64,000 bases of DNA from an uncultured Alphaproteobacteria bacterium (GTDB lineage Bacteria; Pseudomonadota; Alphaproteobacteria; HIMB59; GCA-002718135): positions 1 to 64,000 of the forward strand of contig CACNND010000004.1 in assembly GCA_902621725.1 (NCBI GenBank), given 5' to 3'. Position numbers and translations under genes: made by a program. The notes beneath the pieces are model-generated. The model had not been told where the DNA came from. It saw only the letters and a program-made list of their open reading frames with translations, and made no database searches. This document shows, piece by piece, positions 44,014-54,457 of this stretch. Each line of letters begins with the position of its first letter. Within the stretch, counting starts at the first letter, position 1.

Positions 44014-44741
44014 TTTTTTATTACTGATTTAATAGACTCATTTATTACTTTTAAATCAAATGGTTCAGATAATCGATGATCACTATTTTTTAATAATTTA
44101 ATTTGTATTTGATTGCCTTTAATTTTTTTTACTATTTTTTCTGGAACATCGGGAGTGACAACATTATCTTTTAGGCCTTGTATTAAAATTAAAGGCTTAT
44201 TCCATATGAATTCTTTATTTAAAACTTTATTTTTTCTACCTTCAACAATATATTTCTTTTTTATAAGATAACTAAACCTATAGGAGGAATATGTAATAAT
44301 TCCTTTTTTCTTCATTTCTTGTTTTTTCTTTAAAGGGAGTTTTTTATAAAATTCATCGATATAATCAGGTGCTGCTGCTAGGCCAATTAATCCAGCTATT
44401 CTTTTTGGCCTCGCTTTGGCAGCTAAAAACATTAACCATCCACCCATGCTACTACCAACAAGTATTTGTGGTCCTTTGGCAATATTATCAATGATGTCAA
44501 TTAAGTCTTTCTTCCAATCTGAAATTGTAAAATCTTCAAATTTTCCATCAGATTTGCCATGACCACGGCATTCAAAACGGATAAACCCCAATTTATTTTT
44601 TCTAGCAAATCTCTCTAAAGACAAAGCTTTTTGACCACTCATATCTGAGTTAAGGCCATGGATAAAGATGATACCAGGCCCCTTACCCTTTATAGATTTA
44701 TAGCGAATTCTTTCTTTTTTCTTATTAATAAAGTAAGGCAT
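44010..44741 (-). CDS. Alpha/beta hydrolase
   Basis: This is a cytoplasmic serine hydrolase or esterase of unknown substrate. The oxyanion segment FIHGLNSDMSG, GHGKSDG, the nucleophile elbow VGSSMGGWL (Ser near residue 98), an Asp in GLKDNVVT and the catalytic His in NSDHRLSEPFD give a complete triad. The 243 residues match the carboxylesterase/serine aminopeptidase group common beside glt genes in alphaproteobacteria. A 30-bp gap separates it from the divergent glycosyltransferase. Confidence 0.82.
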   Translation of the reverse strand: MPYFINKKKERIRYKSIKGKGPGIIFIHGLNSDMSGQKALSLERFARKNKLGFIRFECRGHGKSDGKFEDFTISDWKKDLIDIIDNIAKGPQILVGSSMGGWLMFLAAKARPKRIAGLIGLAAAPDYIDEFYKKLPLKKKQEMKKKGIITYSSYRFSYLIKKKYIVEGRKNKVLNKEFIWNKPLILIQGLKDNVVTPDVPEKIVKKIKGNQIQIKLLKNSDHRLSEPFDLKVINESIKSVIKN

Positions 44742-44771
44742 TTTTGATACAAATACTTATATTTTAATAAA

Positions 44772-45899
44772 ATGTCATCATTTAATGTCGCTCAAATTCT
44801 TCCCTCTTTAGATTCTGGTGGTGTCGAAAGAGGTACTATTGAAGTCGCAAATTATTTATCTGAATTAAATTTAAAAAATAATATTATCTCAAATGGAGGG
44901 CGTTTAATTAAGGAAATTGATAAAAATTATACTGATCATTTTCAATTACCAGTTAATTCAAAAAATTTTTTTATTTATCCATTAATTGCTAATCAATTAA
45001 AAAAATTAATTATTAATCAAAATATTAATCTTGTTCATGTACGATCAAGAGCACCAGCATGGATCTTAAGTTTTATAAAAAATAGCAACTTCAAAACAAT
45101 ATCTACATTTCATAATGTATATAGTGGTAATTCTTATTTTAAAAAAATCTATAATCGACAATTATCCAAAGTTGATCAGATTGTTGCAATTTCAAATTAT
45201 GTAAAAAATGAAATTAGTAAAAAATACAATTTAGATTCCAATAAAATTAAAGTGATCAATAGAGGAGTTGATGTTAAATTTTTTGAAAAACCAGTTTTAG
45301 ATTCTCAAATAGAAAATATAATAAATAAGTATCAAATTGATACCTCAAAAAATATTATTCTATATCCTGCAAGGCTAACAAACTGGAAAGGTCAAATTGA
45401 GTTTTTAGATATATTTAATAAGATACAAAATGATAATTTTTTACTTTATTTTGCAGGTGATACAAAAAATCAATCTTATACAGAGAAATTACAAAATAAA
45501 ATTCAAAGTTTTAACCTTAGTCATAAATGTAAGATTATAGGTAATTTACTTAGAGATGATTTGAAAACTTTATATTACCTATCATCTATTATTACTTCTT
45601 TTCCTCTACAAGCCGAAGGGTTTGGAAGAACTATAAGCGAAGCATTAATAATGAAAAAAAAGATACTAGCTTTTAACTATGGTGGTGTCAAAGATCAGCT
45701 TGATAAATTAGATGATATTTATAAAGTAGATCCTCATAAATATAATGAAATAGATATAAAACTTCAAAATATTATAAAAATAGATAAAGAAAAATTTTCT
45801 AATATTTCTTTAAATAGTAAAGACCACATATCAAAAACATTTTCAAAATACCAAATGGTACAAAGTTACGTAGACTTATATGAACAGCAATCAATTTAA
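44772..45899 (+). CDS. Family 4 glycosyltransferase (GT-B), probably LPS core
   Basis: This is a GT-B transferase that likely adds a sugar to LPS core or another surface glycan. The N-terminal acceptor domain begins ILPSLDSGGVERG. The donor domain has VINRGVD, LYPARLTNWKG and the GT4 E-x7-E signature EGFGRTISE (about residue 283). The 375 residues are normal. It is translationally coupled to the next gene (20-nt overlap), a heptosyltransferase-like GT9. Donor sugar unknown. Confidence 0.82.
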   Translation: MSSFNVAQILPSLDSGGVERGTIEVANYLSELNLKNNIISNGGRLIKEIDKNYTDHFQLPVNSKNFFIYPLIANQLKKLIINQNINLVHVRSRAPAWILSFIKNSNFKTISTFHNVYSGNSYFKKIYNRQLSKVDQIVAISNYVKNEISKKYNLDSNKIKVINRGVDVKFFEKPVLDSQIENIINKYQIDTSKNIILYPARLTNWKGQIEFLDIFNKIQNDNFLLYFAGDTKNQSYTEKLQNKIQSFNLSHKCKIIGNLLRDDLKTLYYLSSIITSFPLQAEGFGRTISEALIMKKKILAFNYGGVKDQLDKLDDIYKVDPHKYNEIDIKLQNIIKIDKEKFSNISLNSKDHISKTFSKYQMVQSYVDLYEQQSI

Positions 45900-46815
45900 T
45901 AAGATACTAGTTGTAAAGCATGGATCACTTGGTGATATTGCATTTTCTATACTTGCCATGGCATCAATTAAGCAATTTTTTAGTAATGCCACTATTGACT
46001 TACTCACTGAAGAAAAATACGTAAATTTTTTAAGCAATTCAAATTATTTTAATTCGATTTTTAAAGACAATAGAAAAGGAATAATAGATTCACTAAAGGT
46101 AATATTAAAAATTAATCAAAATAAATATGATCTTATCATTGATTTACAGAATTCTAAAAGAACAAATAATTATTGGTCATTCTTAAAATTTATTTCAAAA
46201 GTAAAAGTTAACGGATCTCGTTCTAATTGTGATATTAAATATGTAATTCCTCCTCAAGGAACTGAATCTCCACAACAAGGATTGTACAATCAATTAAAGT
46301 TACTTGGAGTAAATGAAATTAATCAAAATGTAGATTGGCTTTCCAAAGATTTTATGGCAATAAATGAAGACAAAATTATCTTAATCATACCTGGTGTTTC
46401 TAAATCAGGTAAAGACAAGCAATGGTCACCTGATAAATTTGCAATACTTGCAAGTACTTTAGAAAAAAAAGGATATAATATTTGTGTTATTGGGCAAAAA
46501 TCAGATAAAGAAACAGTAGAATCGATCAATAATGCATGTCAGAAGGTTATTGATTTAAGCGATAAATCACCTCCTGAAATCATTTACTCTGTTGCTAAGA
46601 AAAGTAATTTTATAATTAGTAATGATACTGGCCCAGGTCATATAGCAGCTCTAAGTAATTCACCTATTCTTTTTTTAGCCAAAAATAATGTTATCTCAAA
46701 ATCAAACTTGTCTGAATATAAAAATGCTTATACGATTCTTGCTGATACAATGGACTCAATTTCAGTAAAACAAGTTTTAGATTTTTTACACGATAGTAAA
46801 TTAATTAATAAATGA
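45880..46815 (+). CDS. Family 9 glycosyltransferase (heptosyltransferase-like)
   Basis: It resembles ADP-heptose:LPS heptosyltransferases that build the inner LPS core. The N-terminal KHGSLGDIAFSI (GT9 GDxxx motif) and the C-terminal donor-site NDTGPGHIAAL are characteristic. The 311 residues are normal. The ATG lies 20 nt inside the preceding GT4 gene. Its end overlaps by 15 nt another GT9 gene on the opposite strand. The actual sugar transferred is not shown by sequence. Confidence 0.8.
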   Translation: MNSNQFNKILVVKHGSLGDIAFSILAMASIKQFFSNATIDLLTEEKYVNFLSNSNYFNSIFKDNRKGIIDSLKVILKINQNKYDLIIDLQNSKRTNNYWSFLKFISKVKVNGSRSNCDIKYVIPPQGTESPQQGLYNQLKLLGVNEINQNVDWLSKDFMAINEDKIILIIPGVSKSGKDKQWSPDKFAILASTLEKKGYNICVIGQKSDKETVESINNACQKVIDLSDKSPPEIIYSVAKKSNFIISNDTGPGHIAALSNSPILFLAKNNVISKSNLSEYKNAYTILADTMDSISVKQVLDFLHDSKLINK

Positions 46816-47808
46816 GATTAATTCTTTTTCTAAATTTTGGTTGTTAGAGAATAGCTTATTATAATTTTTCTTCCACGGTGCATATTCTTCTGCAATCATA
46901 CCTGGAACATTATCTGAATCATAAATAACACAAAGTTTCGCTTCAGAAAGTGAAGCAATATGTGTGCATCCACATTCAGGCGTAATTACATATGTTGAAG
47001 AATTTATTATTGATGTCCAATTATCAAAATTTAATTGATCTAAAATTAAAAAATTATTTATACTGTTAAGATTTTCAAACTCTTCATTAGTAATAATCTC
47101 ATATTTTTTAAATATTTCATAGAATACATTTTTTGATGTTCCATCAGTTGTCATTACAATATTGATTTTCAATTTTTTAAGATTGCCTAATAGATTGATA
47201 AAGTTTTCTTCTGAAAAATATTTATTGATCCATTTTGAAGATAAATGAATTAAGCATAATTTTTTAGAACTTAATTCTATTTTATTAAATCTAATTTCAT
47301 TCTTAATCTCTGCAGTATTATTAAAATTTAATCCATTTTTAGCAACCAACTCCATCATAATTTCTGTTTGATGAATTGTGATTTTTTTTGAATATCTTAA
47401 TTGGCGATCGATAATTAAGCAGTGAGTAAAAAAGATTTTACCCAAAATTCTCTCAAATAATTTACTCATGTAATTATTTTTGTATCGAGATTTAAAAATT
47501 AATAATGACTTTATTTTACTTTTAGAAAAAATTGATATTAATATACTGAATATACCAGGGCTAAATGTAAAAATATAATCATAATCTTCATTTCTTAATT
47601 TTGAAATTATTTTTAAGACTTGATAAAACTTATTTTGAAGTAAAAAAATTTTGTTAATAGATTTATAGTTTTTACATATTTTTAGATTTTTTTTAGAACA
47701 TACAATATCAATTTCATAATCCTGATTAACCTCTTTAAGTCCTTGAACAACTGGAAGAGTAAGGATCATATCTCCCATTTTATCGTTTCTAACTAAACAA
47801 ATTTTCAT
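46801..47808 (-). CDS. Second family 9 glycosyltransferase (heptosyltransferase-like)
   Basis: This is another GT-B enzyme of the heptosyltransferase family. The N-terminus has VRNDKMGDMILTLPVVQGL. The donor-site motif reads TPECGCTHIASL, where most relatives have DTG-x-xH; the Asp-to-Glu change may alter donor binding or specificity. The 335 residues are normal. It is convergent with the first GT9 gene, overlapping 15 nt at the 3' ends, so the two are not products of a recent tandem duplication in the same orientation. Confidence 0.78.
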   Translation of the reverse strand: MKICLVRNDKMGDMILTLPVVQGLKEVNQDYEIDIVCSKKNLKICKNYKSINKIFLLQNKFYQVLKIISKLRNEDYDYIFTFSPGIFSILISIFSKSKIKSLLIFKSRYKNNYMSKLFERILGKIFFTHCLIIDRQLRYSKKITIHQTEIMMELVAKNGLNFNNTAEIKNEIRFNKIELSSKKLCLIHLSSKWINKYFSEENFINLLGNLKKLKINIVMTTDGTSKNVFYEIFKKYEIITNEEFENLNSINNFLILDQLNFDNWTSIINSSTYVITPECGCTHIASLSEAKLCVIYDSDNVPGMIAEEYAPWKKNYNKLFSNNQNLEKELISFIN

Positions 47809-47925
47809 AAAGTGTATTTAATAACTTAAAAAACAGTTTATATTTTTTAAAATCAGCCCTTGAATTTAAATTCATTTGAGATTATATCCTAACAAAATAT
47901 GACAAAAGACTTAATTTCCTAATAT

Positions 47926-47941
47926 GCTATTAAATAATAGC
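47926..47941 (+). other. Small hairpin in the infC leader
   Basis: GCTATT and AATAGC form a perfect 6-bp stem with the 4-base loop AAAT, 20 bases upstream of the infC start. There is no T-run, so it is not a terminator. It may affect access to the unusual start codon, or be chance in AT-rich DNA. Confidence 0.3.
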
Positions 47942-47964
47942 TTTAACTCAATCTCTATATAATT

Positions 47965-48504
47965 TTGGCTGTAAATTTCAAAACAAAGAAAGATACTGGT
48001 CCAAGAATCAATGAGCAGATTACTGCAAGTGAAGTCAGACTAATATCTAGCAGTGGTAAACAAATGGGAATTTTAAGCATTCGTGAAGCTTTAATTCAAG
48101 CAGAAGATGAAGGTTTTGATTTAGTTGAAGTGTCTCCTGAAGCTAATCCACCAGTTTGTAAAATTATAGATTATGGTAAATTAAAATATAGAGAGCAAAA
48201 AAGTAAGAAAGAAGCAAAAAAGAAACAAAAAACAATTGAAGTAAAAGAAATTAAAATGAGACCTGGAATTGATACTCATGATTATAATGTAAAAGTTAAG
48301 GCATTATCAAAGTTTATTGGTGGCGGAAATAAGGTAAAAGTCTCAATGCGTTTTAAAGGAAGGGAAATGGAGCATCAAAACTTAGGCTTTGATTTGCTTA
48401 AAAAACTTACAACTGAAGTAGAAGAATACGCTAAAGTTGAAGTAGCTCCTAAATTCGAGGGAAAACAAATAATGATGATACTTGTCCCTCAAGTTGCTAA
48501 GTAA
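47965..48504 (+). CDS. infC: Translation initiation factor IF-3
   Basis: IF-3 binds the 30S subunit and checks the start codon. The N-terminal domain shows GPRINEQITASEVRLI and the linker is Lys-rich (REQKSKKEAKKKQKT). The C-terminal domain has KEIKMRPGIDTHDY and VSMRFKGREM. The 179 residues are normal. There is no ATG: the frame opens at TTG (47965) or at the ATT just before it (47962). IF-3 in E. coli starts with AUU, allowing autoregulation, so a similar device is possible. It heads the infC-rpmI-rplT cluster. Confidence 0.95.
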   Translation: MAVNFKTKKDTGPRINEQITASEVRLISSSGKQMGILSIREALIQAEDEGFDLVEVSPEANPPVCKIIDYGKLKYREQKSKKEAKKKQKTIEVKEIKMRPGIDTHDYNVKVKALSKFIGGGNKVKVSMRFKGREMEHQNLGFDLLKKLTTEVEEYAKVEVAPKFEGKQIMMILVPQVAK

Positions 48505-48540
48505 TTCTACATATTGCAAAATATTCAATTATAAGTATAA

Positions 48541-48581
48541 GGCTTTCACACTTGTTATGGCCTGCGGGGCAGCCTAACGGG
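48541..48581 (+). ncRNA. GC-rich structured leader before rpmI (candidate ribosomal-protein autoregulatory element)
   Basis: The 102-bp infC-rpmI gap is AT-rich except for a block centred on 48559-48574, GGCCTGCGGGGCAGCC, followed by TAACGGG. It can fold as a stem (GG/CC plus CTGC/GCAG with one bulged C) around a GGG loop. The AGCC strand could instead pair with GGCT at 48541-48544, giving two exclusive folds. In other bacteria L20 represses infC-rpmI-rplT through structures mimicking its rRNA site, so this may be an analogous element. I do not recognise a named RNA family. Confidence 0.45.
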
Positions 48582-48606
48582 TAAACTTAAAATATAGGAG
48601 ATATTA

Positions 48607-48807
48607 ATGCCCAAGCTTAAAACTAAGAGTAGTTTAAAAAAAAGATTTTCTAGAACAGGTACTGGTAAAATTAAATTTAAACCTGCTGGAAAGAGACACG
48701 GAATGAGTAAACGTTCCAACAAATTTATTCGTAACACTAAAAGATCTGCAATTATGTCACCAGGCGACTCTGCTTTGATTGATCATATGTTACCATACAA
48801 CAAGTAA
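48607..48807 (+). CDS. rpmI: 50S ribosomal protein L35
   Basis: This is a small basic large-subunit protein of 66 residues. The family pattern is clear: [14 protein letters not shown] at the N-terminus, [15 protein letters not shown] in the middle and MLPYNK at the C-terminus. A good ribosome-binding sequence (AGGAG) lies 8 bp before the ATG. It is preceded by a GC-rich structured leader and followed 10 bp later by rplT. Confidence 0.97.
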   Translation: MPKLKTKSSLKKRFSRTGTGKIKFKPAGKRHGMSKRSNKFIRNTKRSAIMSPGDSALIDHMLPYNK

Positions 48808-48817
48808 GGGGAAATCA

Positions 48818-49171
48818 ATGGCAAGAGTATCACGAGGTGTTACAGCAAGAGCTAGACACAAAAAAGTAATTAAAAGAGCAAAAGGTTATTACGGTAGAAG
48901 AAAAAATGTTTTTCGAGTTGCTGTGCAGGCTGTCGAAAGAGGCATGCAATATGCTTATAGAGATCGTAAGAAAAGAAAAAGTGATTTTAGGGGTTTATGG
49001 ATTCAAAGAATCAATGCTGGTGTTCGACTTCATGGTTTAACATATTCAAAATTTATATCTGGTCTTAAAAAATCATCTATTGAAATAGATAGAAAGATTT
49101 TAGCGGATCTTGCGGTTAACCAGCCTGAGGCTTTTAAAGCCTTAGTTGATAAAGCTCAATCTGCTAGATAA
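48818..49171 (+). CDS. rplT: 50S ribosomal protein L20
   Basis: L20 is an early 50S assembly protein and, in other bacteria, the translational repressor of its own operon. The 117 residues start [16 protein letters not shown] and contain [13 protein letters not shown] and [10 protein letters not shown], all diagnostic. I chose the ATG at 48818, preceded by AAGGGG; an upstream in-frame start at 48779 lies within rpmI and adds non-conserved residues. Confidence 0.98.
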   Translation: MARVSRGVTARARHKKVIKRAKGYYGRRKNVFRVAVQAVERGMQYAYRDRKKRKSDFRGLWIQRINAGVRLHGLTYSKFISGLKKSSIEIDRKILADLAVNQPEAFKALVDKAQSAR

Positions 49172-49200
49172 TTTTAATTAATAAAATATAATAGATATTG

Positions 49201-50259
49201 ATGGCATTTGCTGAAAATAAAATTGATGTTCTAAAAAAAATTAAAGTTTCAAAATCCTTCGAAGATTTAGAAAAACTTCGATTACATTATTTAGGTAAAA
49301 AAGGATTAATACCGGAAGCTTTAAAAGGATTAGGTTCTTTATCGATTGAAGAAAAAAAATCGAAAGGACAGGAATTAAATATTATTAAAAAAGAAATTGA
49401 AGAAGGTATTAAAAACCAAAGAATAGAAATTGAAAATATTGAAATTTCAAACAGGATTAATTTAGAAACAATTGATGTTACTCTACCACCTAATATTTCT
49501 GAAAAAGGAAAAATACACCCAATTAGTCAAACAATATTTAATATTATAGAAATTTTTGGAAATTTAAATTATGCAGTGGAAACAGGTCCAGATATAGAAA
49601 CAGATTTTAATAATTTTACAGCTTTAAATATTCCAGAACATCATCCAGCAAGAGAAATGCAGGATACTTTTTATATTCAGGATAATGGAGACAAAAATGT
49701 TCTCCGAACCCATACCAGTCCTGTTCAAGTGAGGACTATGCTAAACACAAATCCACCTATTAAAATTATCGTGCCTGGTAGAACTTATAGAAGTGACTCA
49801 GATGCTACACATGCTCCTATGTTTCATCAGGTAGAAGGTTTAGTCGTTGATACAAGCTCTACTATGGTAGATTTAAAATCAACACTCGTTTCATTCTTAG
49901 AAGAATTTTTTGAAGTAAAAAATTTGCAATACCGTTTTCGCCCTAGTTACTTTCCTTTTACCGAGCCTAGTGCAGAAATGGATGTAGCTTATACTAAAGT
50001 AAATAATAAAATAAAAATTGGTGAAGGAGATAAATGGTTAGAAATATTGGGTTGTGGAATGGTCAATCCTATAGTTTTAGATAATTGTAATATTGATTCA
50101 AAAAAGTATCAGGGTTTTGCTTTTGGTATGGGAATTGAGCGTTTGTCGATGCTTAAATATGGTATTACAGATTTAAGAAGTTTTTTCGATCCTAATTATA
50201 GATGGCTGGATCATTATGGTTTTAGTATTTTGGATAACCAAACACGATCAGGGCTATAA
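49201..50259 (+). CDS. pheS: Phenylalanyl-tRNA synthetase alpha subunit
   Basis: This is the catalytic subunit of the (alpha-beta)2 enzyme charging tRNA-Phe. An N-terminal coiled coil (about 1-90) precedes the class II core: motif 1 region HPAREMQDTFY, motif 2 GRTYRSD with HAPMFHQVEGLVVD, and motif 3 GFAFGMGIERLSMLKYGI. The 352 residues are normal. The ATG at 49201 is preferred over a TTG one codon upstream. pheT begins at the next base after the stop. Confidence 0.96.
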   Translation: MAFAENKIDVLKKIKVSKSFEDLEKLRLHYLGKKGLIPEALKGLGSLSIEEKKSKGQELNIIKKEIEEGIKNQRIEIENIEISNRINLETIDVTLPPNISEKGKIHPISQTIFNIIEIFGNLNYAVETGPDIETDFNNFTALNIPEHHPAREMQDTFYIQDNGDKNVLRTHTSPVQVRTMLNTNPPIKIIVPGRTYRSDSDATHAPMFHQVEGLVVDTSSTMVDLKSTLVSFLEEFFEVKNLQYRFRPSYFPFTEPSAEMDVAYTKVNNKIKIGEGDKWLEILGCGMVNPIVLDNCNIDSKKYQGFAFGMGIERLSMLKYGITDLRSFFDPNYRWLDHYGFSILDNQTRSGL

Positions 50260-52650
50260 ATGAAATTTACACTAGACTGGCTAAAAGATCATTTAGATAC
50301 TTCTGAAAATTTAAATACCATAACAGATACTTTAACCAATATTGGTTTAGAGATTGAAAGTGTAGAAGATAAATCAGAAATATTTAAGGATTTTACAGTA
50401 GCTAAAGTTTTAAAAGCAGAAAAACATCCTGATGCAGATAAGCTTAAAGTATGTCAGGTTGAAACAATAAATGGAAATTATCAAGTTGTGTGTGGTGCTC
50501 CAAATGCAAGAGAAGGCATGCTTGGAATTTTTGCACCAGAAAATAGTTACATTCCTGGAACTGACTTACATTTAAAAAAAACTAAAATTAGAGGAGTTGA
50601 TTCTTGTGGAATGCTTGTCTCAGAAAGAGAGATGGGTATTTCTGATGAACACGATGGTATTATTGAAATAAAAGATAATTATAAAATTGGTGATTTATTT
50701 AGCAAAATTTTCTCAATAGATGAACCTGTTATAGAAATTAATTTAACACCAAATAGGTCTGACTGTTTATCAGTCAGAGGTATCGCAAGAGATTTAGCAG
50801 CAGCAGGAATTGGTAAATTAAAAGACTTAAATTATAAAAAATCAAAAGAAACATTCAAAAGCCCAATTACGTGGAAAAAAGAATTTCAAAATAATAATCT
50901 ATGTCCTGGAGTAGCAGGTCGATATTTCAAAAATGTCAAAAATGTAGAAAGCCCTAAATGGCTTCAAGATAGATTAACTGCAATCGGATTAAGACCCATT
51001 TCAGCTCTTGTTGACATTACAAATTATATTACATTTGACTTAGGAAGACCACTTCATGTTTACGATGCTGACAAAATTTCAGGCAATTTAACAATGCGAT
51101 TAGCAAACAAAAATGAGGAATGTTTAGCATTAAATGAAGTTAATTATAAATGTGACAGTGACATGATTGTAATTTCTGACGACGAAAAAAAACTTCATGG
51201 AATTGGTGGAGTGATGGGTGGTTTCGATAGTGGTTGTAGTATGGAGACTAAAAATGTCTTTCTAGAAGTTGCGTTATTTGATCCGATTTCTGTAACTAAA
51301 ACTGGAAGAAAACTAAATCTTCAAAGTGATGCACGTTACCGTTTTGAAAGAGGGATTGATACTGATTCGATATATTGGGGTGTAGATGCCGCAACTCAAA
51401 TGATTTTGAAATTATGTGGAGGAGAAGTAAGCGATTTAGTTTCTTCAGAAATTAATATAGAAAAAAATAAACCATTTGTATTTGATACAAATAAAATAAA
51501 GACTTTTGGCGGAATAGAAATCAATAATAAGGATCAGAAAAAAATATTAGCTTCACTCGGTTTTTCTGTAAATGAAAAAAATTCAAAATTTGAAATTCAA
51601 AGCCCTACTTTTAGACCAGATATTGTTGGTGAGGCAGATATCGTCGAAGAAATAATTAGAATTTATGGTTATAACAAAATTCCTCTAAAAAAAGTAACTA
51701 ATCAAGAAGAAAAAAAGCAGATTTTAAATACTAAAACAAAAACTTTTTATAAAAGCAAAAAAACTATAGCTCTTAATGGATATTCAGAAGTTGTAACATG
51801 GTCATTTATGGATGAAAAAAAGGCAAAAATTATTTCAGATGAAATAATTAGTTTAAAAAATCCAATAAGTACTGATTTGAGCACAATGAGACCATCAACG
51901 CTTCCAAATTTATTAGAAGCAATCAATCAAAATAAAGCTAGAATGTATATGAGAGCTAAAATATTTGAAGTAGGTCCAAATTTTTCTAAATCATTACCAG
52001 ATCAACAAGAAAATGTTGCTACTGCTATAGCTTATGGCTCATCTGATGAACAGAATTGGTTATCAAATAAACAAAATATTGATGTCTTTAGTATTAAGGC
52101 TGATTTATTTGCTATTTTAGCTAATTTAAATGTACCAATAGATAATTTGTTATATGAAAAAATCGAAGGTCAAATCTATCATCCTGGTAAATCATCTTCT
52201 ATAAGGCTTGGTAAAAATAAAATAGCTAATTTTGGAGAATTACATCCAATTCTCCTAAAAACAATGGATGTTAATTTCAAGGTATTTGGTTTTGAAATAT
52301 ATTTAGAGAATATTTCACAATTTCAAGAAAATAAATCTTCTTCTAAAGGTCCGTTTGTTAACAATCCTTATCAGATGGTTGAAAGAGATTTTGCCTTTCT
52401 TCTCCCAAAGGAAGTCGAGGCCGGTGATATAATTAAAAAAGTAAAAAAAATAGACAAAAATATAATTCACAACGTTACAATATTTGATGTTTATGATGGA
52501 GATAAGCTTCCAGAAAACAAAAAAAGTATTGCTTTTAGGGTATTACTGCAACCTCAAGATAAAACATTCAACGATCAAGAAATTGAAGAATTATCAAAAA
52601 AAATAATAGACGAAATATCTAAATCGTTTGATGCATATATAAGAAACTAA
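50260..52650 (+). CDS. pheT: Phenylalanyl-tRNA synthetase beta subunit
   Basis: This subunit handles tRNA binding and editing. An N-terminal EMAP/OB domain shows [17 protein letters not shown] and [12 protein letters not shown]. The B3/B4 editing domain follows, then B5 domains ([15 protein letters not shown]), a catalytic-like core, and the C-terminal anticodon-binding FDX-ACB domain ending near residue 796. Its length is normal. The stop overlaps the lepA ATG by one base (TAATG). Confidence 0.96.
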   Translation: MKFTLDWLKDHLDTSENLNTITDTLTNIGLEIESVEDKSEIFKDFTVAKVLKAEKHPDADKLKVCQVETINGNYQVVCGAPNAREGMLGIFAPENSYIPGTDLHLKKTKIRGVDSCGMLVSEREMGISDEHDGIIEIKDNYKIGDLFSKIFSIDEPVIEINLTPNRSDCLSVRGIARDLAAAGIGKLKDLNYKKSKETFKSPITWKKEFQNNNLCPGVAGRYFKNVKNVESPKWLQDRLTAIGLRPISALVDITNYITFDLGRPLHVYDADKISGNLTMRLANKNEECLALNEVNYKCDSDMIVISDDEKKLHGIGGVMGGFDSGCSMETKNVFLEVALFDPISVTKTGRKLNLQSDARYRFERGIDTDSIYWGVDAATQMILKLCGGEVSDLVSSEINIEKNKPFVFDTNKIKTFGGIEINNKDQKKILASLGFSVNEKNSKFEIQSPTFRPDIVGEADIVEEIIRIYGYNKIPLKKVTNQEEKKQILNTKTKTFYKSKKTIALNGYSEVVTWSFMDEKKAKIISDEIISLKNPISTDLSTMRPSTLPNLLEAINQNKARMYMRAKIFEVGPNFSKSLPDQQENVATAIAYGSSDEQNWLSNKQNIDVFSIKADLFAILANLNVPIDNLLYEKIEGQIYHPGKSSSIRLGKNKIANFGELHPILLKTMDVNFKVFGFEIYLENISQFQENKSSSKGPFVNNPYQMVERDFAFLLPKEVEAGDIIKKVKKIDKNIIHNVTIFDVYDGDKLPENKKSIAFRVLLQPQDKTFNDQEIEELSKKIIDEISKSFDAYIRN

Positions 52651-54452
52651 TGACAGAACTTAGTTCTATTCGTAATTTCTCAATTGTTGCTCACATAGAT
52701 CATGGAAAATCAACATTAGCCGATAGGCTAATACAATTTTGTGGAGGTTTAACTGATAGAGAGATGAAAGAGCAGGTTTTAGATTCAATGGAATTAGAAA
52801 GAGAAAGAGGCATTACAATTAAAGCTCAAACAGTTAGACTTTCATATACCTCAAAAGATGGAAAAACTTACATACTTAATATTATGGATACCCCAGGTCA
52901 TGTTGATTTTTCATATGAGGTATCAAGATCTTTAGCAGCGTGTGAAGGATCTTTACTGATAGTAGATTCTACCCAGGGTGTTGAGGCTCAAACCTTAGCC
53001 AATGCGTATCAAGCAATTAATAATGATCATGAAATTTTGCCTGTCCTAAATAAAATTGATCTTCCTTCTTCTGAACCTGATAAAATAAAATCACAAATTG
53101 AAGACGTGCTAGGTATTGAAACTGAGAATGCTTCTCTTGTTTCAGCAAAAACAGGTCTAGGCATAGAAGATTTATTAAATAAAATCATAACACTACTTCC
53201 TTCTCCATCAGGAGAAATAAGTAAAAAATTGAAATGTATGTTAGTTGATAGTTGGTATGATAGCTATCTTGGTGTTGTGGTACTTGTAAGAGTTATAAAT
53301 GGAGAACTAAAAAAAGGTCAGAAAATAAGATTTATGGCAACAGGTGCTACATATACAATTGATAGGGTAGGTATATTTTCTCCTAAAGCAACTGAAGTTG
53401 GTACACTTGGACCAGGGGAAATTGGTTTCATAAATTCTGGTATTAAAAGTGTTTCAGATTGTAAAGTAGGTGACACAATAACAGATGATAAATTTCCAAC
53501 TGAAGAAGTTCTTCCAGGTTTTAAACCATCTCAACCAGTAGTTTTCTGTGGTATGTTTCCAGTTGACTCAGATGACTATGAACATATGCGAGATAGTATG
53601 TCTAAACTTGCTTTGAATGATTCTAGTTTTTCTTATGAACCAGAAGTAAGCCCTGCTTTGGGCTATGGTTTTCGTTGTGGCTTTTTAGGTTTGTTGCATT
53701 TAGAAATTATTAGAGATCGGTTTGAAAGAGAATTTAATTTAGAACTTGTAACTACTGCACCATCTGTCGTGTATAAAATTTTAATGAAGGATGGATCAAC
53801 TATAAATCTTCATAATCCTACTGACATGCCTGATCCTGTAAAAGTTGAAAATATTTCTGAACCTTGGATAAAAGCTACAATAATAGTGCCTGAGGAATTT
53901 TTAGGTTCAGTATTAGAATTATGTACATCAAAAAGAGGTATTCAACAAAATATGAGTTATGCAGGTAATAGACCTTTAGTTGAATATAAACTTCCTTTAA
54001 ATGAAGTTGTTTTTGATTTCTATGATAGACTAAAATCAATTACTAAAGGATATGCAAGTTTTGATTATGAAATTACAGGATATGAGGTAAATAATTTAGT
54101 TAAAGTAGGCATTCTTATCAATGGAGATCCAGTAGATGCTTTATCTTTAATTGTTCACAAAGATAGATCTGAGCAAAGAGGTAGGGCACTCTGTGAAAGA
54201 TTAAAAGATTTAATTCCAAGACAACAATTTAAAGTTGCAATTCAAGCTGCAATTGGAGGTAAGATAATTGCTCGTGAAACAGTAGCTTCATTTAGAAAAG
54301 ATGTAACTCAAAAGCTTTATGGTGGAGATGTAACAAGGAAAAATAAACTGTTAGATAAGCAAAAAAAAGGTAAAAAAAGAATGAGACAATTTGGAAAAGT
54401 TGATATTCCACAAAATACTTTTTTAAACGCTTTGAAAATGAATGATAACTAA
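52650..54452 (+). CDS. lepA: Elongation factor 4 (LepA)
   Basis: LepA is a translational GTPase that helps ribosomes under stress and in 30S assembly. G-domain motifs are G1 [10 protein letters not shown]2 [10 protein letters not shown]3 DTPGHVDF and G4 NKID; the EF4-specific C-terminal domain includes KGYASFDYE and GGKIIARE. The 600 residues are normal. The stop is only 5 bp before tRNA-Ser, so the tRNA is probably transcribed from the lepA mRNA and processed out. Confidence 0.97.
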   Translation: MTELSSIRNFSIVAHIDHGKSTLADRLIQFCGGLTDREMKEQVLDSMELERERGITIKAQTVRLSYTSKDGKTYILNIMDTPGHVDFSYEVSRSLAACEGSLLIVDSTQGVEAQTLANAYQAINNDHEILPVLNKIDLPSSEPDKIKSQIEDVLGIETENASLVSAKTGLGIEDLLNKIITLLPSPSGEISKKLKCMLVDSWYDSYLGVVVLVRVINGELKKGQKIRFMATGATYTIDRVGIFSPKATEVGTLGPGEIGFINSGIKSVSDCKVGDTITDDKFPTEEVLPGFKPSQPVVFCGMFPVDSDDYEHMRDSMSKLALNDSSFSYEPEVSPALGYGFRCGFLGLLHLEIIRDRFEREFNLELVTTAPSVVYKILMKDGSTINLHNPTDMPDPVKVENISEPWIKATIIVPEEFLGSVLELCTSKRGIQQNMSYAGNRPLVEYKLPLNEVVFDFYDRLKSITKGYASFDYEITGYEVNNLVKVGILINGDPVDALSLIVHKDRSEQRGRALCERLKDLIPRQQFKVAIQAAIGGKIIARETVASFRKDVTQKLYGGDVTRKNKLLDKQKKGKKRMRQFGKVDIPQNTFLNALKMNDN

Positions 54453-54457
54453 ATTTA

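Noticed and set aside
47862-47873. GAATTTAAATTC palindrome upstream of infC
   Set aside because: A 12-bp palindrome of A and T with single G/C ends is easily expected by chance in this base composition, and nothing else supports an operator.
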